Of a stretch of DNA of 64,000 bases, positions 26,910 through 34,595 are shown piece after piece. Below the pieces are notes generated by a model. That model had not been told where the DNA came from and did not search any database. It saw only the letters and a program-made list of their open reading frames with translations. Each line of letters begins with the position of its first letter. Position 1 is the first letter of the stretch. The position numbers and the translations under genes were made by a program. The stretch is taken from positions 1 through 64,000 of the forward strand of contig JARLJU010000150.1 in NCBI GenBank assembly GCA_031291055.1. The letters are read 5' to 3'. This stretch comes from Rudaea sp. Its GTDB lineage: Bacteria; Pseudomonadota; Gammaproteobacteria; Xanthomonadales; Rhodanobacteraceae.

Positions 26910-27788
26910 ATGCCAGCGACAGTCCAGTCCTTCTTCCATGCCGATACCTGCACCTGGAGCCACGTCGTCCACGACCCGGCGACGCGGGCGGCGGCAATCG
27001 TCGACCCGGTGCTGGATTTCGATCCTGCACGCGGGCGTATCAGCGTGGAGAGTGCCCGGGACATCCTTGTCCACGTGCGCAAACACGGCCTGCGCGTGGA
27101 ATGGATTCTGGAAACGCATGCGCACGCCGATCATCTGACGGCGGCAGACTGGTTGCAGCGGATACTGGCTGAAACCGGCGCGCCGCCGAAGATCGCCATC
27201 GGCGCCGGTATCCTCGACGTGCAGCGGCATTTTCGCGAGGTCTTCGGCTTCGGCCCCGATTTCGCTGCCGATGGGTCGCAGTTCGATCACCTGTTTACAG
27301 ATGAAGAGCATTTCCTTCTGGGCGCGCTCGATATGCGCGTGCTTGCGACGCCCGGCCACACCAGCGACGGCGTCAGCTATCTGATCGGCGACGCGGTCTT
27401 CGTCGGCGATACGCTATTCGCCCCGCAATCCGGCACCGGGCGTTGCGATTTCCCCGGCGCCGACGCGGCGATGCAGTATCGCTCCATTCAGCGCCTGTAT
27501 GCACTGCCGGATGCGACGCGAGTATTTCTCTGCCACGACTATCCGGCAGTAGACGCGCAGCCACAGGCGCAAACCACGATCGGCGCGGAAAAAGCCGGCA
27601 ACGCCCAGTTGAATGCGACGACCACGGAAGCCGACTATGTGTTCCTGCGCATCCGCCGCGACGCAATCTTGGCCGCACCGAGGCTTTTGTATCCTTCTCT
27701 ACAAGTGAATATTTGTGCTGGAAAGCTGCCGGCTGCCGACGCGTCTGGGAGGATTTTTCTACGGCTGCCGGTGTTCCTGGATGGTTGA
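26910..27788 (+). CDS. MBL-fold hydrolase, persulfide dioxygenase/BLH-like
   Basis: 292 aa from the ATG at 26910 (MPATVQSFFHADTCTWSHVV). GAGG lies very close to this ATG, so starts at 26883 or 26871 cannot be excluded. The metal motif ETHAHADHLTAA (about 70-81, HxHxDH), the later TPGHTSDGVSYLIGD, the Asp ligand in VFVGDTLFAPQSGTGRCDFPG and the final LCHDYP His are all present. This pattern matches the ETHE1/Blh group, which oxidises glutathione persulfide with one iron. It is divergent from gapA. A role in sulfide detoxification is inferred only from the family. Confidence 0.85.
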   Translation: MPATVQSFFHADTCTWSHVVHDPATRAAAIVDPVLDFDPARGRISVESARDILVHVRKHGLRVEWILETHAHADHLTAADWLQRILAETGAPPKIAIGAGILDVQRHFREVFGFGPDFAADGSQFDHLFTDEEHFLLGALDMRVLATPGHTSDGVSYLIGDAVFVGDTLFAPQSGTGRCDFPGADAAMQYRSIQRLYALPDATRVFLCHDYPAVDAQPQAQTTIGAEKAGNAQLNATTTEADYVFLRIRRDAILAAPRLLYPSLQVNICAGKLPAADASGRIFLRLPVFLDG

Positions 27789-27792
27789 CCGG

Positions 27793-29373
27793 TCAGCTGT
27801 CGTCGTCGGTCAATGAAAAGTCAATCGGCACGAGGGCCCAGCCGGACGCCGGTTTTCCATTTCTGCTGGCGGGGTTGTATTTCCACCGCATCACGGCGGT
27901 GATTGAAGCCTGTGCGAAGGCGGCCCGGGCTTGCGGCGGGTCGGACTCGACTACCTCGGCAAATTGAGCATTTCCCTTTTCGTCGACCTGAATCTTGAGC
28001 ACCAGTTTGCCCGACAGGCGCGCATCAATCGCCGCCTTTGGGTATTCGGGCGGATACATGCGACGGTAGCTCAGGTCCTCCGACGCAGCCTCGTCCCGCG
28101 ATTGCACGCCGTCGGCACCAAGCCTCCTTAGTATGAAATCCGCCGCAAACGTCCGCAGGCCGCTGGGCTCGGTGATTTCGAGCGCTGCGGATTTGCCTTC
28201 TTCAACCATGAGGCTTGGCCGGCTTTCGATCTTGTTGTTGTGCCTGATCACCGTGTCGATGGAGAGTTTGCCGTCGTCGCGTGTTCTCGCCGTCCCCTCC
28301 ACTTCCCAACGCTGCGTACCCTCACCATCGGCGACGGCAAAGGGTACTCCATCGGGACTGCGCACTTGCATCGCATGTCTCTTGCCGTCGCCAATGCGCA
28401 GGCCGATATCAACGCTGATCAGCTGTCCGCCGATCTGACTTTGATCGGTTGAACTTCCCTCGTGCGTCACTATTGCCGGCTTGCCCATGGAGGATGGTTG
28501 CGCCGCCCACGCGGCATAGGTTCCTGCAACGGTCAAGGCCGTGGCAATTCCCAGACCCAGGGCAGCACGCGTCCGTCCCGGCAATGGCTGTTTCAACATG
28601 GCGATTCTCTCCTTCAAGGGTTGGCTGGACTGCCAGTGGCAGCTTAGCGGCGGTCCGGAACCGGCCAGCTGCGTTTTGAAAATCGCGTCAGCGTACGCCC
28701 GGCGCGCTTCCGGAAAGCGTGAGATCACGATGGCATCGCAGGCCAGTTCCTGATCGAAGCGGAACCGCGATGCAGCAACGTATACAAGTGGATTGAACCA
28801 CTGCAGGCAGCGCAAGGCGACGGCAACGACATTGATCTGTGCATCGCCGCGCGCAAGATGCGTTCGCTCGTGCGCCAGGATCAGCGCGCGCTCGACAACG
28901 CTGTAGCGCGACTGGAAATCGGCGGGCAGGATCACACGTGGGCGCCACGCACCGACCAGCGCTGGTCCGCAGTCCGCAATCTCGGCAAGCCAACCGTCGC
29001 AGGTGGACTGGAGTCGACCCAAACGCCGTACGAAGCGGCGTTGCTGGCTCACGAGCGTCAGAAAAAGGACACAGACACCGGACAGCCATGCGACTGTGAG
29101 CCACGGCGTGAAATCGGGTGCCGCTGAATGCTGCGCCGCCGGTATGGCATCTCGAACCGGAGCAAACACTGCCGGCAACACGATTGCCAGGGGAGACGCC
29201 GGTGCCGGCAACAGGATCGCAAGCGTGGTGACAGGCACCACGGCCCACAACAAATAGGCGGACCGCGCTCCGAACCAGCGCCGTGCTGGATGGCGCAGGA
29301 TCAGTACGAGCGCAATTGCGGCACTGATTGTGAGCGTACCGTGGCAAAGGATGGCCCAGGATTCATGCATCAT
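27793..29373 (-). CDS. M56 peptidase BlaR1-like membrane sensor with TonB-like C-terminus
   Basis: 526 aa. I chose the ATG at 29373 (MMHESWAILCHG); it overlaps the blaI stop by 11 bases. Several TM helices (about 11-27, 38-72, 93-108) surround an M56 metalloprotease with zinc motif HERTH (168-172) and a further Glu in FDQELACDA. A TM near 275-290 leads to a periplasmic region without the penicillin-binding sensor of true BlaR1; it ends in a TonB-C-like domain (PPEYPKAAIDARLSGKLVL onward). It should cleave or inactivate the BlaI partner on an envelope signal; the signal is unknown. Confidence 0.87.
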   Translation of the reverse strand: MMHESWAILCHGTLTISAAIALVLILRHPARRWFGARSAYLLWAVVPVTTLAILLPAPASPLAIVLPAVFAPVRDAIPAAQHSAAPDFTPWLTVAWLSGVCVLFLTLVSQQRRFVRRLGRLQSTCDGWLAEIADCGPALVGAWRPRVILPADFQSRYSVVERALILAHERTHLARGDAQINVVAVALRCLQWFNPLVYVAASRFRFDQELACDAIVISRFPEARRAYADAIFKTQLAGSGPPLSCHWQSSQPLKERIAMLKQPLPGRTRAALGLGIATALTVAGTYAAWAAQPSSMGKPAIVTHEGSSTDQSQIGGQLISVDIGLRIGDGKRHAMQVRSPDGVPFAVADGEGTQRWEVEGTARTRDDGKLSIDTVIRHNNKIESRPSLMVEEGKSAALEITEPSGLRTFAADFILRRLGADGVQSRDEAASEDLSYRRMYPPEYPKAAIDARLSGKLVLKIQVDEKGNAQFAEVVESDPPQARAAFAQASITAVMRWKYNPASRNGKPASGWALVPIDFSLTDDDS

Positions 29374-29740
29374 GGTCAAGCTCCGCGATAAGCCGCTTCA
29401 GTTCCGCGATGTCCTTCTTGCTGAGCTTGCGTCGCTCGGAAAAATGCGCCACCAGCGGCGCGACGCGGCCATCGAACAAGCGATCGAGCAGGCCCTTGCT
29501 CTCGGCATGCACGTAGTCGGCGCGCTCGAGCAGCGGCCGGTAAAGATAGCGGCGGCCATCGCGCTCGGCAGCGATCGCACGCTTCTTCAGCAGGCGATTC
29601 AACAGCGTCTTGATCGTCGGTTCCTGCCAGTCGGTGGTTCTTTCCAGGGCCGCGACGACATCCTCGGCACTGAGCGGATGCTCGCGCCAGAGCACATCCA
29701 TGACCACGCTTTCGGCATCGCTGATCGGCACGAAAACCAC
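29363..29740 (-). CDS. BlaI/MecI-family repressor
   Basis: 125 aa winged-helix repressor: ISDAESVVMDVLWREHPLSAEDVVAAL (about 6-32), TIKTLLNRLLKKRAIAAERDGRRYLYRPLL (about 42-71), then a dimerization helix region. The consensus cleavage region of BlaI (near residue 100) is not identifiable with certainty. It is first in a two-gene operon with the M56 peptidase and has palindromic operators directly upstream, so autorepression is very likely. Confidence 0.93.
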   Translation of the reverse strand: MVFVPISDAESVVMDVLWREHPLSAEDVVAALERTTDWQEPTIKTLLNRLLKKRAIAAERDGRRYLYRPLLERADYVHAESKGLLDRLFDGRVAPLVAHFSERRKLSKKDIAELKRLIAELDHDA

Positions 29741-29743
29741 CGT

Positions 29744-29779
29744 TTACGCATGTAATCTAACGGTAGATTACACGTGTAA
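29744..29779 (-). promoter_or_regulatory. Nested palindromic operators of the blaI-blaR1-like operon
   Basis: Three overlapping dyads directly precede the blaI start: TTACGCATGTAA (29744-29755), TGTAATCTA-ACGG-TAGATTACA (29751-29772; 9-bp perfect arms) and TTACACGTGTAA (29768-29779). The last contains TACACGTGTA, an exact match to the BlaI core TACAnnTGTA. The region is AT-rich, unlike its surroundings, and must include the promoter. Confidence 0.8.
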
Positions 29780-29823
29780 ATATGAAAGTCAAGCGCAATG
29801 CGAAGCTATCGATATCCGCCGAT

Positions 29824-31821
29824 TCAGAGCAGGGACATTGCCGCTGCGACGACGGCATCGGTGGTGATGCCGAAATGCTTGTAGAGCGCTTCCGCCGGCG
29901 CCGAGGCGCCGAACGTGTCGATGCCGACGACGTGGCCGTCGAGGCCGACGTATTTGCGCCAGAAGTCAGTAACGCCTGCCTCCACGGCGACGCGCTTGCG
30001 GCAAGCCGGCGGCAGCACTTCATCGCGATAAGGCTGCGGCTGGCGATCGAACAGGTTGGTGCACGGCATCGACACCACGCGTGCCGGAACGCCGGCCTGG
30101 GCGAGCGCGCGCATCGCATCCGTCGCCAACGCGACTTCCGAACCGGTTGCGATCAGGATAACGGTGAATTTTCCATCCGCGGGATCGGCAAGGACATAGC
30201 CGCCGCAGTCGATCAGCGCCAGCTGCGCCTGCGTACGCGCCTGGTGTGCAAGATTCTGGCGCGAGAACACCAGGCAGGACGGACCTTCGCGGCGCTCGAT
30301 CGCGGCTTTCCACGCGACTGCACTCTCGACTGCGTCGCAGGGTCGCCAGACCTGATTCTTTGGAATGAGACGCAGGCTGGCCAGGTGTTCGATCGGTTGA
30401 TGCGTCGGTCCGTCTTCACCCAGCCCGATCGAATCGTGCGTATAGACATGAATCGCGTGCGCGGGAATCAGTGCCGACATGCGCACGGCGTTGCGCGCGT
30501 AGTCGGAAAAAACCAGGAAGGTCGCATCGTAAGGAATGAATCCGCCATGCAGCGCCAAGCCATTGCTGATCGCACTCATGCCGAACTCACGCACGCCGTA
30601 GTAGACATAGTTGGCGTTGGCGCCGGACGAATTGACGTCCTTCGAGCCTTTCCAGACGGTCAGGTTCGATCCGGCCAGGTCCGCCGAGCCGCCAATCAGT
30701 TCCGGCAGCAGCGGACCATAGGCGTCCAGCACCATCTGCGAGGCCTTGCGCGAGGCAACGACCGGGCCTTCGTTCTGCAGTCTGGCGATGTACGCATCGG
30801 CCTTTGCATGGAACCCTGCCAGCAAATCGCCAGCCAGGCGGCGCGCGAATTCGGCCGCAAGCTCCGCATGCGTTTCTTTATACTTTGCGAACAAGGCATT
30901 CCACGCAGCCTCTAGCGCGGCACCCTTCTTGCGCGCATTCCAAGCGCCTCGTATGTCGTCCGGTACGACGAACGGCGCATGGTTCCAGTCGAGTGCAACA
31001 CGAGCGGCGGCGATTTCATCCTTGCCCAGCGCAGCGCCGTGGCATGACTCCTTGCCCTGCTTGTTCGGCGCACCGTAGCCGATGACGGTCTTGCAGCAGA
31101 TCAGGGTCGGCTTGTGCGGATCGAGCGCCGCGGACACCAGTGCCGCCTTGATCGCTTCTGGATTGTGGCCGTCGACGTCGCGCAGCACCTCCCAGCCGTA
31201 GGCTTCGAAGCGCTTGGGCGTGTCATCGGTGAACCAGCCATGCACTTCACCATCGATCGAGATGCCGTTGTCATCGTAGATCGCGACCAGCTTGCCCAAT
31301 CCAAGCGTGCCGGCCAATGATGCGACTTCGTGCGAGATTCCTTCCATCAGGCAGCCATCGCCGAGAAAGACATAGGTACGATGATCCACGATGCTGAAAT
31401 CGGGGCGATTGAAGCGTGCCGCCAGCACTTTCTCCGCCAGCGCCATGCCCACGGCGTTGGCCAGGCCTTGGCCGAGCGGTCCCGTCGTCGTTTCGATGCC
31501 GGGGAATTCGCTGGCTTCCGGATGTCCCGCTGTCTTGGAGTGCAACTGGCGGAAGCGTTTCAACTCGTCGATCGGCAGGTCGTAGCCGGTCAGGTGCAAC
31601 AATGAATAAAGCAGCATCGAGCCGTGTCCGTTCGAGAGCACGAAACGATCGCGGTTGACCCAGCTCGGGTTTGCGGGATTGTGGCTGAGGAAGTCGTTCC
31701 ACAGCACCTCGGCGATGTCGGCCATGCCCATCGGCATGCCCGGGTGTCCGGATTTGGCGGCCTCGACCGCGTCCATGGACAGCGCACGAATGGCGTTGGC
31801 GAGTTCTCTGCGGCTCGGCAT
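29824..31821 (-). CDS. tkt: Transketolase
   Basis: 665 aa from the ATG at 31821 ([20 protein letters not shown]), preceded by GAGAG; an upstream start at 31908 would add 29 residues that overlap the terminator hairpin and look non-conserved. TPP-binding motif [17 protein letters not shown]...[21 protein letters not shown] near the N-terminus, [15 protein letters not shown] in the pyrimidine domain and a C-terminal domain are all present. It transfers two-carbon units in the pentose-phosphate pathway. It is read toward blaI and gapA, the start of the carbon-metabolism block. Confidence 0.96.
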   Translation of the reverse strand: MPSRRELANAIRALSMDAVEAAKSGHPGMPMGMADIAEVLWNDFLSHNPANPSWVNRDRFVLSNGHGSMLLYSLLHLTGYDLPIDELKRFRQLHSKTAGHPEASEFPGIETTTGPLGQGLANAVGMALAEKVLAARFNRPDFSIVDHRTYVFLGDGCLMEGISHEVASLAGTLGLGKLVAIYDDNGISIDGEVHGWFTDDTPKRFEAYGWEVLRDVDGHNPEAIKAALVSAALDPHKPTLICCKTVIGYGAPNKQGKESCHGAALGKDEIAAARVALDWNHAPFVVPDDIRGAWNARKKGAALEAAWNALFAKYKETHAELAAEFARRLAGDLLAGFHAKADAYIARLQNEGPVVASRKASQMVLDAYGPLLPELIGGSADLAGSNLTVWKGSKDVNSSGANANYVYYGVREFGMSAISNGLALHGGFIPYDATFLVFSDYARNAVRMSALIPAHAIHVYTHDSIGLGEDGPTHQPIEHLASLRLIPKNQVWRPCDAVESAVAWKAAIERREGPSCLVFSRQNLAHQARTQAQLALIDCGGYVLADPADGKFTVILIATGSEVALATDAMRALAQAGVPARVVSMPCTNLFDRQPQPYRDEVLPPACRKRVAVEAGVTDFWRKYVGLDGHVVGIDTFGASAPAEALYKHFGITTDAVVAAAMSLL

Positions 31822-31909
31822 GATCGACTCTCGGGAAACAGACGCGACACCGAACGATGCCGCCGGGGTGCGCATTGTCGCCGAATCGTTTCGACTTGTC
31901 GCGCCCATG

Positions 31910-31939
31910 AAAAAGCCCCGGCGCTTTGCGCGCCGGGGC
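31910..31939 (-). terminator. Rho-independent terminator of the collagen-like gene
   Basis: On the minus strand GCCCCGGCGC (31939-31930) and GCGCCGGGGC (31924-31915) form a perfect 10-bp stem with a five-base loop, followed by TTTTTC. It lies 29 bases after the stop of the collagen-like gene and separates it from tkt. Confidence 0.9.
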
Positions 31940-31967
31940 CGGGACTATTTACGCGAAACGGATGCCG

Positions 31968-34010
31968 TTACTGCGCGCAGACGGCGACACCGCGAATCGT
32001 TATGGCCGTGCCGCTGATGTTGTCGCCGGTGACGGTCCATGCGTTTGAAGCACTTGGGTAACTTTGCGTCATATGCAGGTTTTGGGCGAGACCAGTCACT
32101 ACCTGCGAGCCGCCGCCGGTAACACTTAGCGTGCCGCTGCAGGTGACGGTAACCGTACAGGTGGAGTTTCCCGGGCAATTGGACGTGGTTGTGCTCTGTT
32201 GTATCGTCCCCGAGCTGCTGATCGTGCCGGTTGGGCCGGTAGCACCCGTCGGTCCTGTGGCGCCCGTCGGCCCGGCGGCACCAGCCACGCCCTGCGGGCC
32301 CGTTGCACCGGTGGCGCCCGTCAGGCCTGTTGCGCCCGTCGGACCGGTTGCGCCTGTTGGACCCGCCGCACCCGTCGCGCCAGTCGCGCCAGTCGGACCG
32401 GTTGCCCCGACCGCTCCATTGGTTCCCGTGGCTCCTGTTGCTCCCGTGGCTCCCGTTGCTCCGGTGACTCCGGTCGGGCCGCTGAAGGAAACGACGGCGC
32501 TCGTCGCCATGGTGTTACCGGCAGCACCGGCAACCACGGTGAGCGTCTTGACCGTGATCTGCGTGCCGCTGTTGACGACAGTAATCTGGCCAACGAACGC
32601 GTGCGTACCATCGGAGATCAGACAATAATCGTTGACCGGGAATGCTGTCGAATCGACGACATTGACCGTCTGTGTTGCATTGACCGCCGCGACGGTAAAC
32701 GCGGCACTCGTCGACGTGGAACCATGACCTGTTGCACCTGTTGCACCTGTTGCACCTGTTGCACCTGTTGCGCCGGTCGCACCCGTCAAACCGGTCGGAC
32801 CCACCGCGCCAGTCGCACCCGTCAAACCGATCGGACCGGTTGCACCGGTCAAACCGATTGGACCGGTCGCACCCGTCGCACCGGTGGCTCCTGTCGCACC
32901 GTTCTGGCCATTGGTCCCTGCCGGACCTGTTGCGCCAGTGGCACCGGTGGCGCCAGTTGCACCTGCGGTTGCAAGCGGCGACCAGTCGGTCGGATCGACA
33001 TCCGGACTGGCGCCCGCCGTACCCGTGTTGTTGTCCAGCGATATATAGCTGGAGCCGTTGAACGTCACGATATTGCCAGCAGTGTAGTTCGAGCCGATCG
33101 TCCACACGCCCTCAAACGACGCGCCAACCGCACCGGTAGCGCCGGTTGCACCCGTCGGGCCTTGCGGACCCACCGCGCCGGTTGCACCATCCTGACCGTT
33201 GGTTCCCGCCGGCCCAATGGGGCCAGCCGGGCCAATCGGGCCTTGAACGCCTTGAATGCCTTGTGTGCCGGTCGCGCCCACCGGACCCGCCGGGCCCGTT
33301 GCGCCTGTTGCACCTGCCGGACCTATCGGACCCGTCGCGCCACCCGGACCGGTGGCGCCGATTGAACCTGTCGGGCCGGCTGGGCCGGATGCGCCCGTCG
33401 GGCCTGCTGGACCCGTCGCACCGGCCAGACCGGATGCGCCTGTCGGCCCCGCTGGACCTGTCGCGCCGGCTAGACCGGATGCGCCTGTCGGCCCCGCTGG
33501 ACCTGTCGCGCCGGCTGGGCCGGATGCGCCCGTCGGCCCCGCCGGACCTGTCGCGCCGGATGCGCCGGCCGGTCCTGTCGGTCCTGTCGGTCCCGTTGTG
33601 CCGGTCGCACCCGCCGGCGAATTCAGCGCCCACTGGGCCACCGGCACGGTGTTCACCTGCTGGCGTGGCGTAAGGGTTTGTCCGTTGACTGCAATCTCCA
33701 GCCAGTATTGTTGGCCGGAGAACGCCAGACCGAAATCAAGATCCACGGTGAACAAGCCGTCGACCACGGCGACAGATACGGTCTGCGGATTGGGTTTCGG
33801 CGTGAGTACCGCCGATCCGCCGCTTACCGCGTCGTAAAGGGTGAACGTGAATGACTGCTGCGTGCTCGACGATACCAGGCCGCCGTTGTTTGAAAGCTGT
33901 CCCTGGTAGGTAAACGCCGTCGTTTGCGCCGTAGGCGTCGCCGTCGCGTTCAACGCGCCTGCCGACATCAGTGCCGCAGCGATAAAAGCATAGAGCTGTT
34001 TGTGCTTCAT
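31968..34010 (-). CDS. Secreted collagen-like (Gly-X-Y) repeat protein
   Basis: 680 aa from the ATG at 34010 (GAGGA nine bases upstream). After a signal peptide (about 1-25) an Ig-like N-domain of about 100 residues ([20 protein letters not shown] ...) leads to long Gly-X-Y tracts rich in [10 protein letters not shown]. Two non-collagen inserts interrupt them: one resembling a small carbohydrate-binding module ([19 protein letters not shown], aromatic pattern of CBM5/12) and one beta-rich segment (about 80 residues). A Cys-containing C-terminal domain closes it. Thr/Pro in X and Y without hydroxyproline is typical of bacterial collagens, which form triple helices. Its ATG overlaps the upstream gene by four bases. 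A surface or biofilm role is inferred. Confidence 0.9.
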   Translation of the reverse strand: MKHKQLYAFIAAALMSAGALNATATPTAQTTAFTYQGQLSNNGGLVSSSTQQSFTFTLYDAVSGGSAVLTPKPNPQTVSVAVVDGLFTVDLDFGLAFSGQQYWLEIAVNGQTLTPRQQVNTVPVAQWALNSPAGATGTTGPTGPTGPAGASGATGPAGPTGASGPAGATGPAGPTGASGLAGATGPAGPTGASGLAGATGPAGPTGASGPAGPTGSIGATGPGGATGPIGPAGATGATGPAGPVGATGTQGIQGVQGPIGPAGPIGPAGTNGQDGATGAVGPQGPTGATGATGAVGASFEGVWTIGSNYTAGNIVTFNGSSYISLDNNTGTAGASPDVDPTDWSPLATAGATGATGATGATGPAGTNGQNGATGATGATGATGPIGLTGATGPIGLTGATGAVGPTGLTGATGATGATGATGATGATGHGSTSTSAAFTVAAVNATQTVNVVDSTAFPVNDYCLISDGTHAFVGQITVVNSGTQITVKTLTVVAGAAGNTMATSAVVSFSGPTGVTGATGATGATGATGTNGAVGATGPTGATGATGAAGPTGATGPTGATGLTGATGATGPQGVAGAAGPTGATGPTGATGPTGTISSSGTIQQSTTTSNCPGNSTCTVTVTCSGTLSVTGGGSQVVTGLAQNLHMTQSYPSASNAWTVTGDNISGTAITIRGVAVCAQ
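33386..33565 (-). repeat. Four tandem 45-bp units inside the collagen-like gene
   Basis: Units begin at 33386, 33431, 33476 and 33521, each starting CGGATGCGCC on the plus strand and differing by only a few bases; a fifth shortened one begins at 33557. Each encodes the 15-residue block [16 protein letters not shown]. The near identity suggests recent expansion and possible length variation. Confidence 0.85.
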
Positions 34011-34405
34011 GATCCACAATCCTCGAATCCGTTAAAGAAAATTTCGTCTAGTCCGCTTGTCTGCGCTGCCGCCCAGAAACCGGAGAACACGCCATAATTG
34101 GTAGCGCCAGCGGTCGCCTGATATGCATATCCCGGCGCAGGCGCAAGCTGCCCGACAGTGCCGGAGAGCAGATAACAGCTGTTGTGCGCGCGCCGAATGC
34201 CGCCGCTGGTCACCGCCGACCAATTGACGCAGTAGGTTGGCGTCTGCCCCGCTGAAGCCGGAGTGCAATAAGGTGACTGAGCCGGTGCAGTTTGTGCGTA
34301 GCCGGTCGTCCAAGGAATCGCGACGATGCTAGCCAAGCCGCAGGCGGCAAGCGTGCGCAAGCGAAGCCTGGCGCGCGCACGCGCGCTAAGAAACTTGTGT
34401 TTCAT
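34007..34405 (-). CDS. Small secreted protein with IFFNGFE tail
   Basis: 132 aa. The N-terminus is strongly basic ([17 protein letters not shown]) followed by a signal-peptide core (about 18-38, ending GYAQ). The mature part has four cysteines and ends [14 protein letters not shown] recall similar IFxxGFE endings on exported proteins of Xanthomonadales relatives, but cannot check it here. Its stop overlaps the ATG of the collagen-like gene (ATGA), so the two are translationally coupled. The function is unknown. Confidence 0.7.
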   Translation of the reverse strand: MKHKFLSARARARLRLRTLAACGLASIVAIPWTTGYAQTAPAQSPYCTPASAGQTPTYCVNWSAVTSGGIRRAHNSCYLLSGTVGQLAPAPGYAYQATAGATNYGVFSGFWAAAQTSGLDEIFFNGFEDCGS

Positions 34406-34519
34406 GAATCCCCCTGATGCTGCTTAGGCGAACTATGTTCCAGCTTCTTCGGACGTCACCTGTCACCCGACGAAACTTGTCAAAGAATGACCTCAATGCT
34501 CACTTTTGCGAACTCTATC

Positions 34520-34539
34520 ACGGATTTTTTTCAATCCGT
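34520..34539 (-). other. Weak hairpin after the kinase gene
   Basis: ACGGATT and AATCCGT pair around a six-base loop, 57 bases after the kinase stop. There is no T run, so it may be an inefficient terminator or chance. The rest of 34406-34595 is AT-rich and probably carries the promoter of the small secreted/collagen-like pair: TTGACA on the minus strand at 34483-34478 is a candidate -35, without a clear -10. Confidence 0.25.
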
Positions 34540-34595
34540 CAGTTTTGACATGTTTTGGCAAAGTTGATCTTGCAAGAACGCTGCCAATCCTTTTT

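Noticed and set aside
27793..29373. True beta-lactam-sensing BlaR1
   Set aside because: The C-terminal region has a TonB-like domain and no SxxK penicillin-binding motif, so the antibiotic sensor role is not supported.
31968..33700. Regular repeats that could suggest a CRISPR array
   Set aside because: The repeats are in frame, encode Gly-X-Y, and have no unique spacers.
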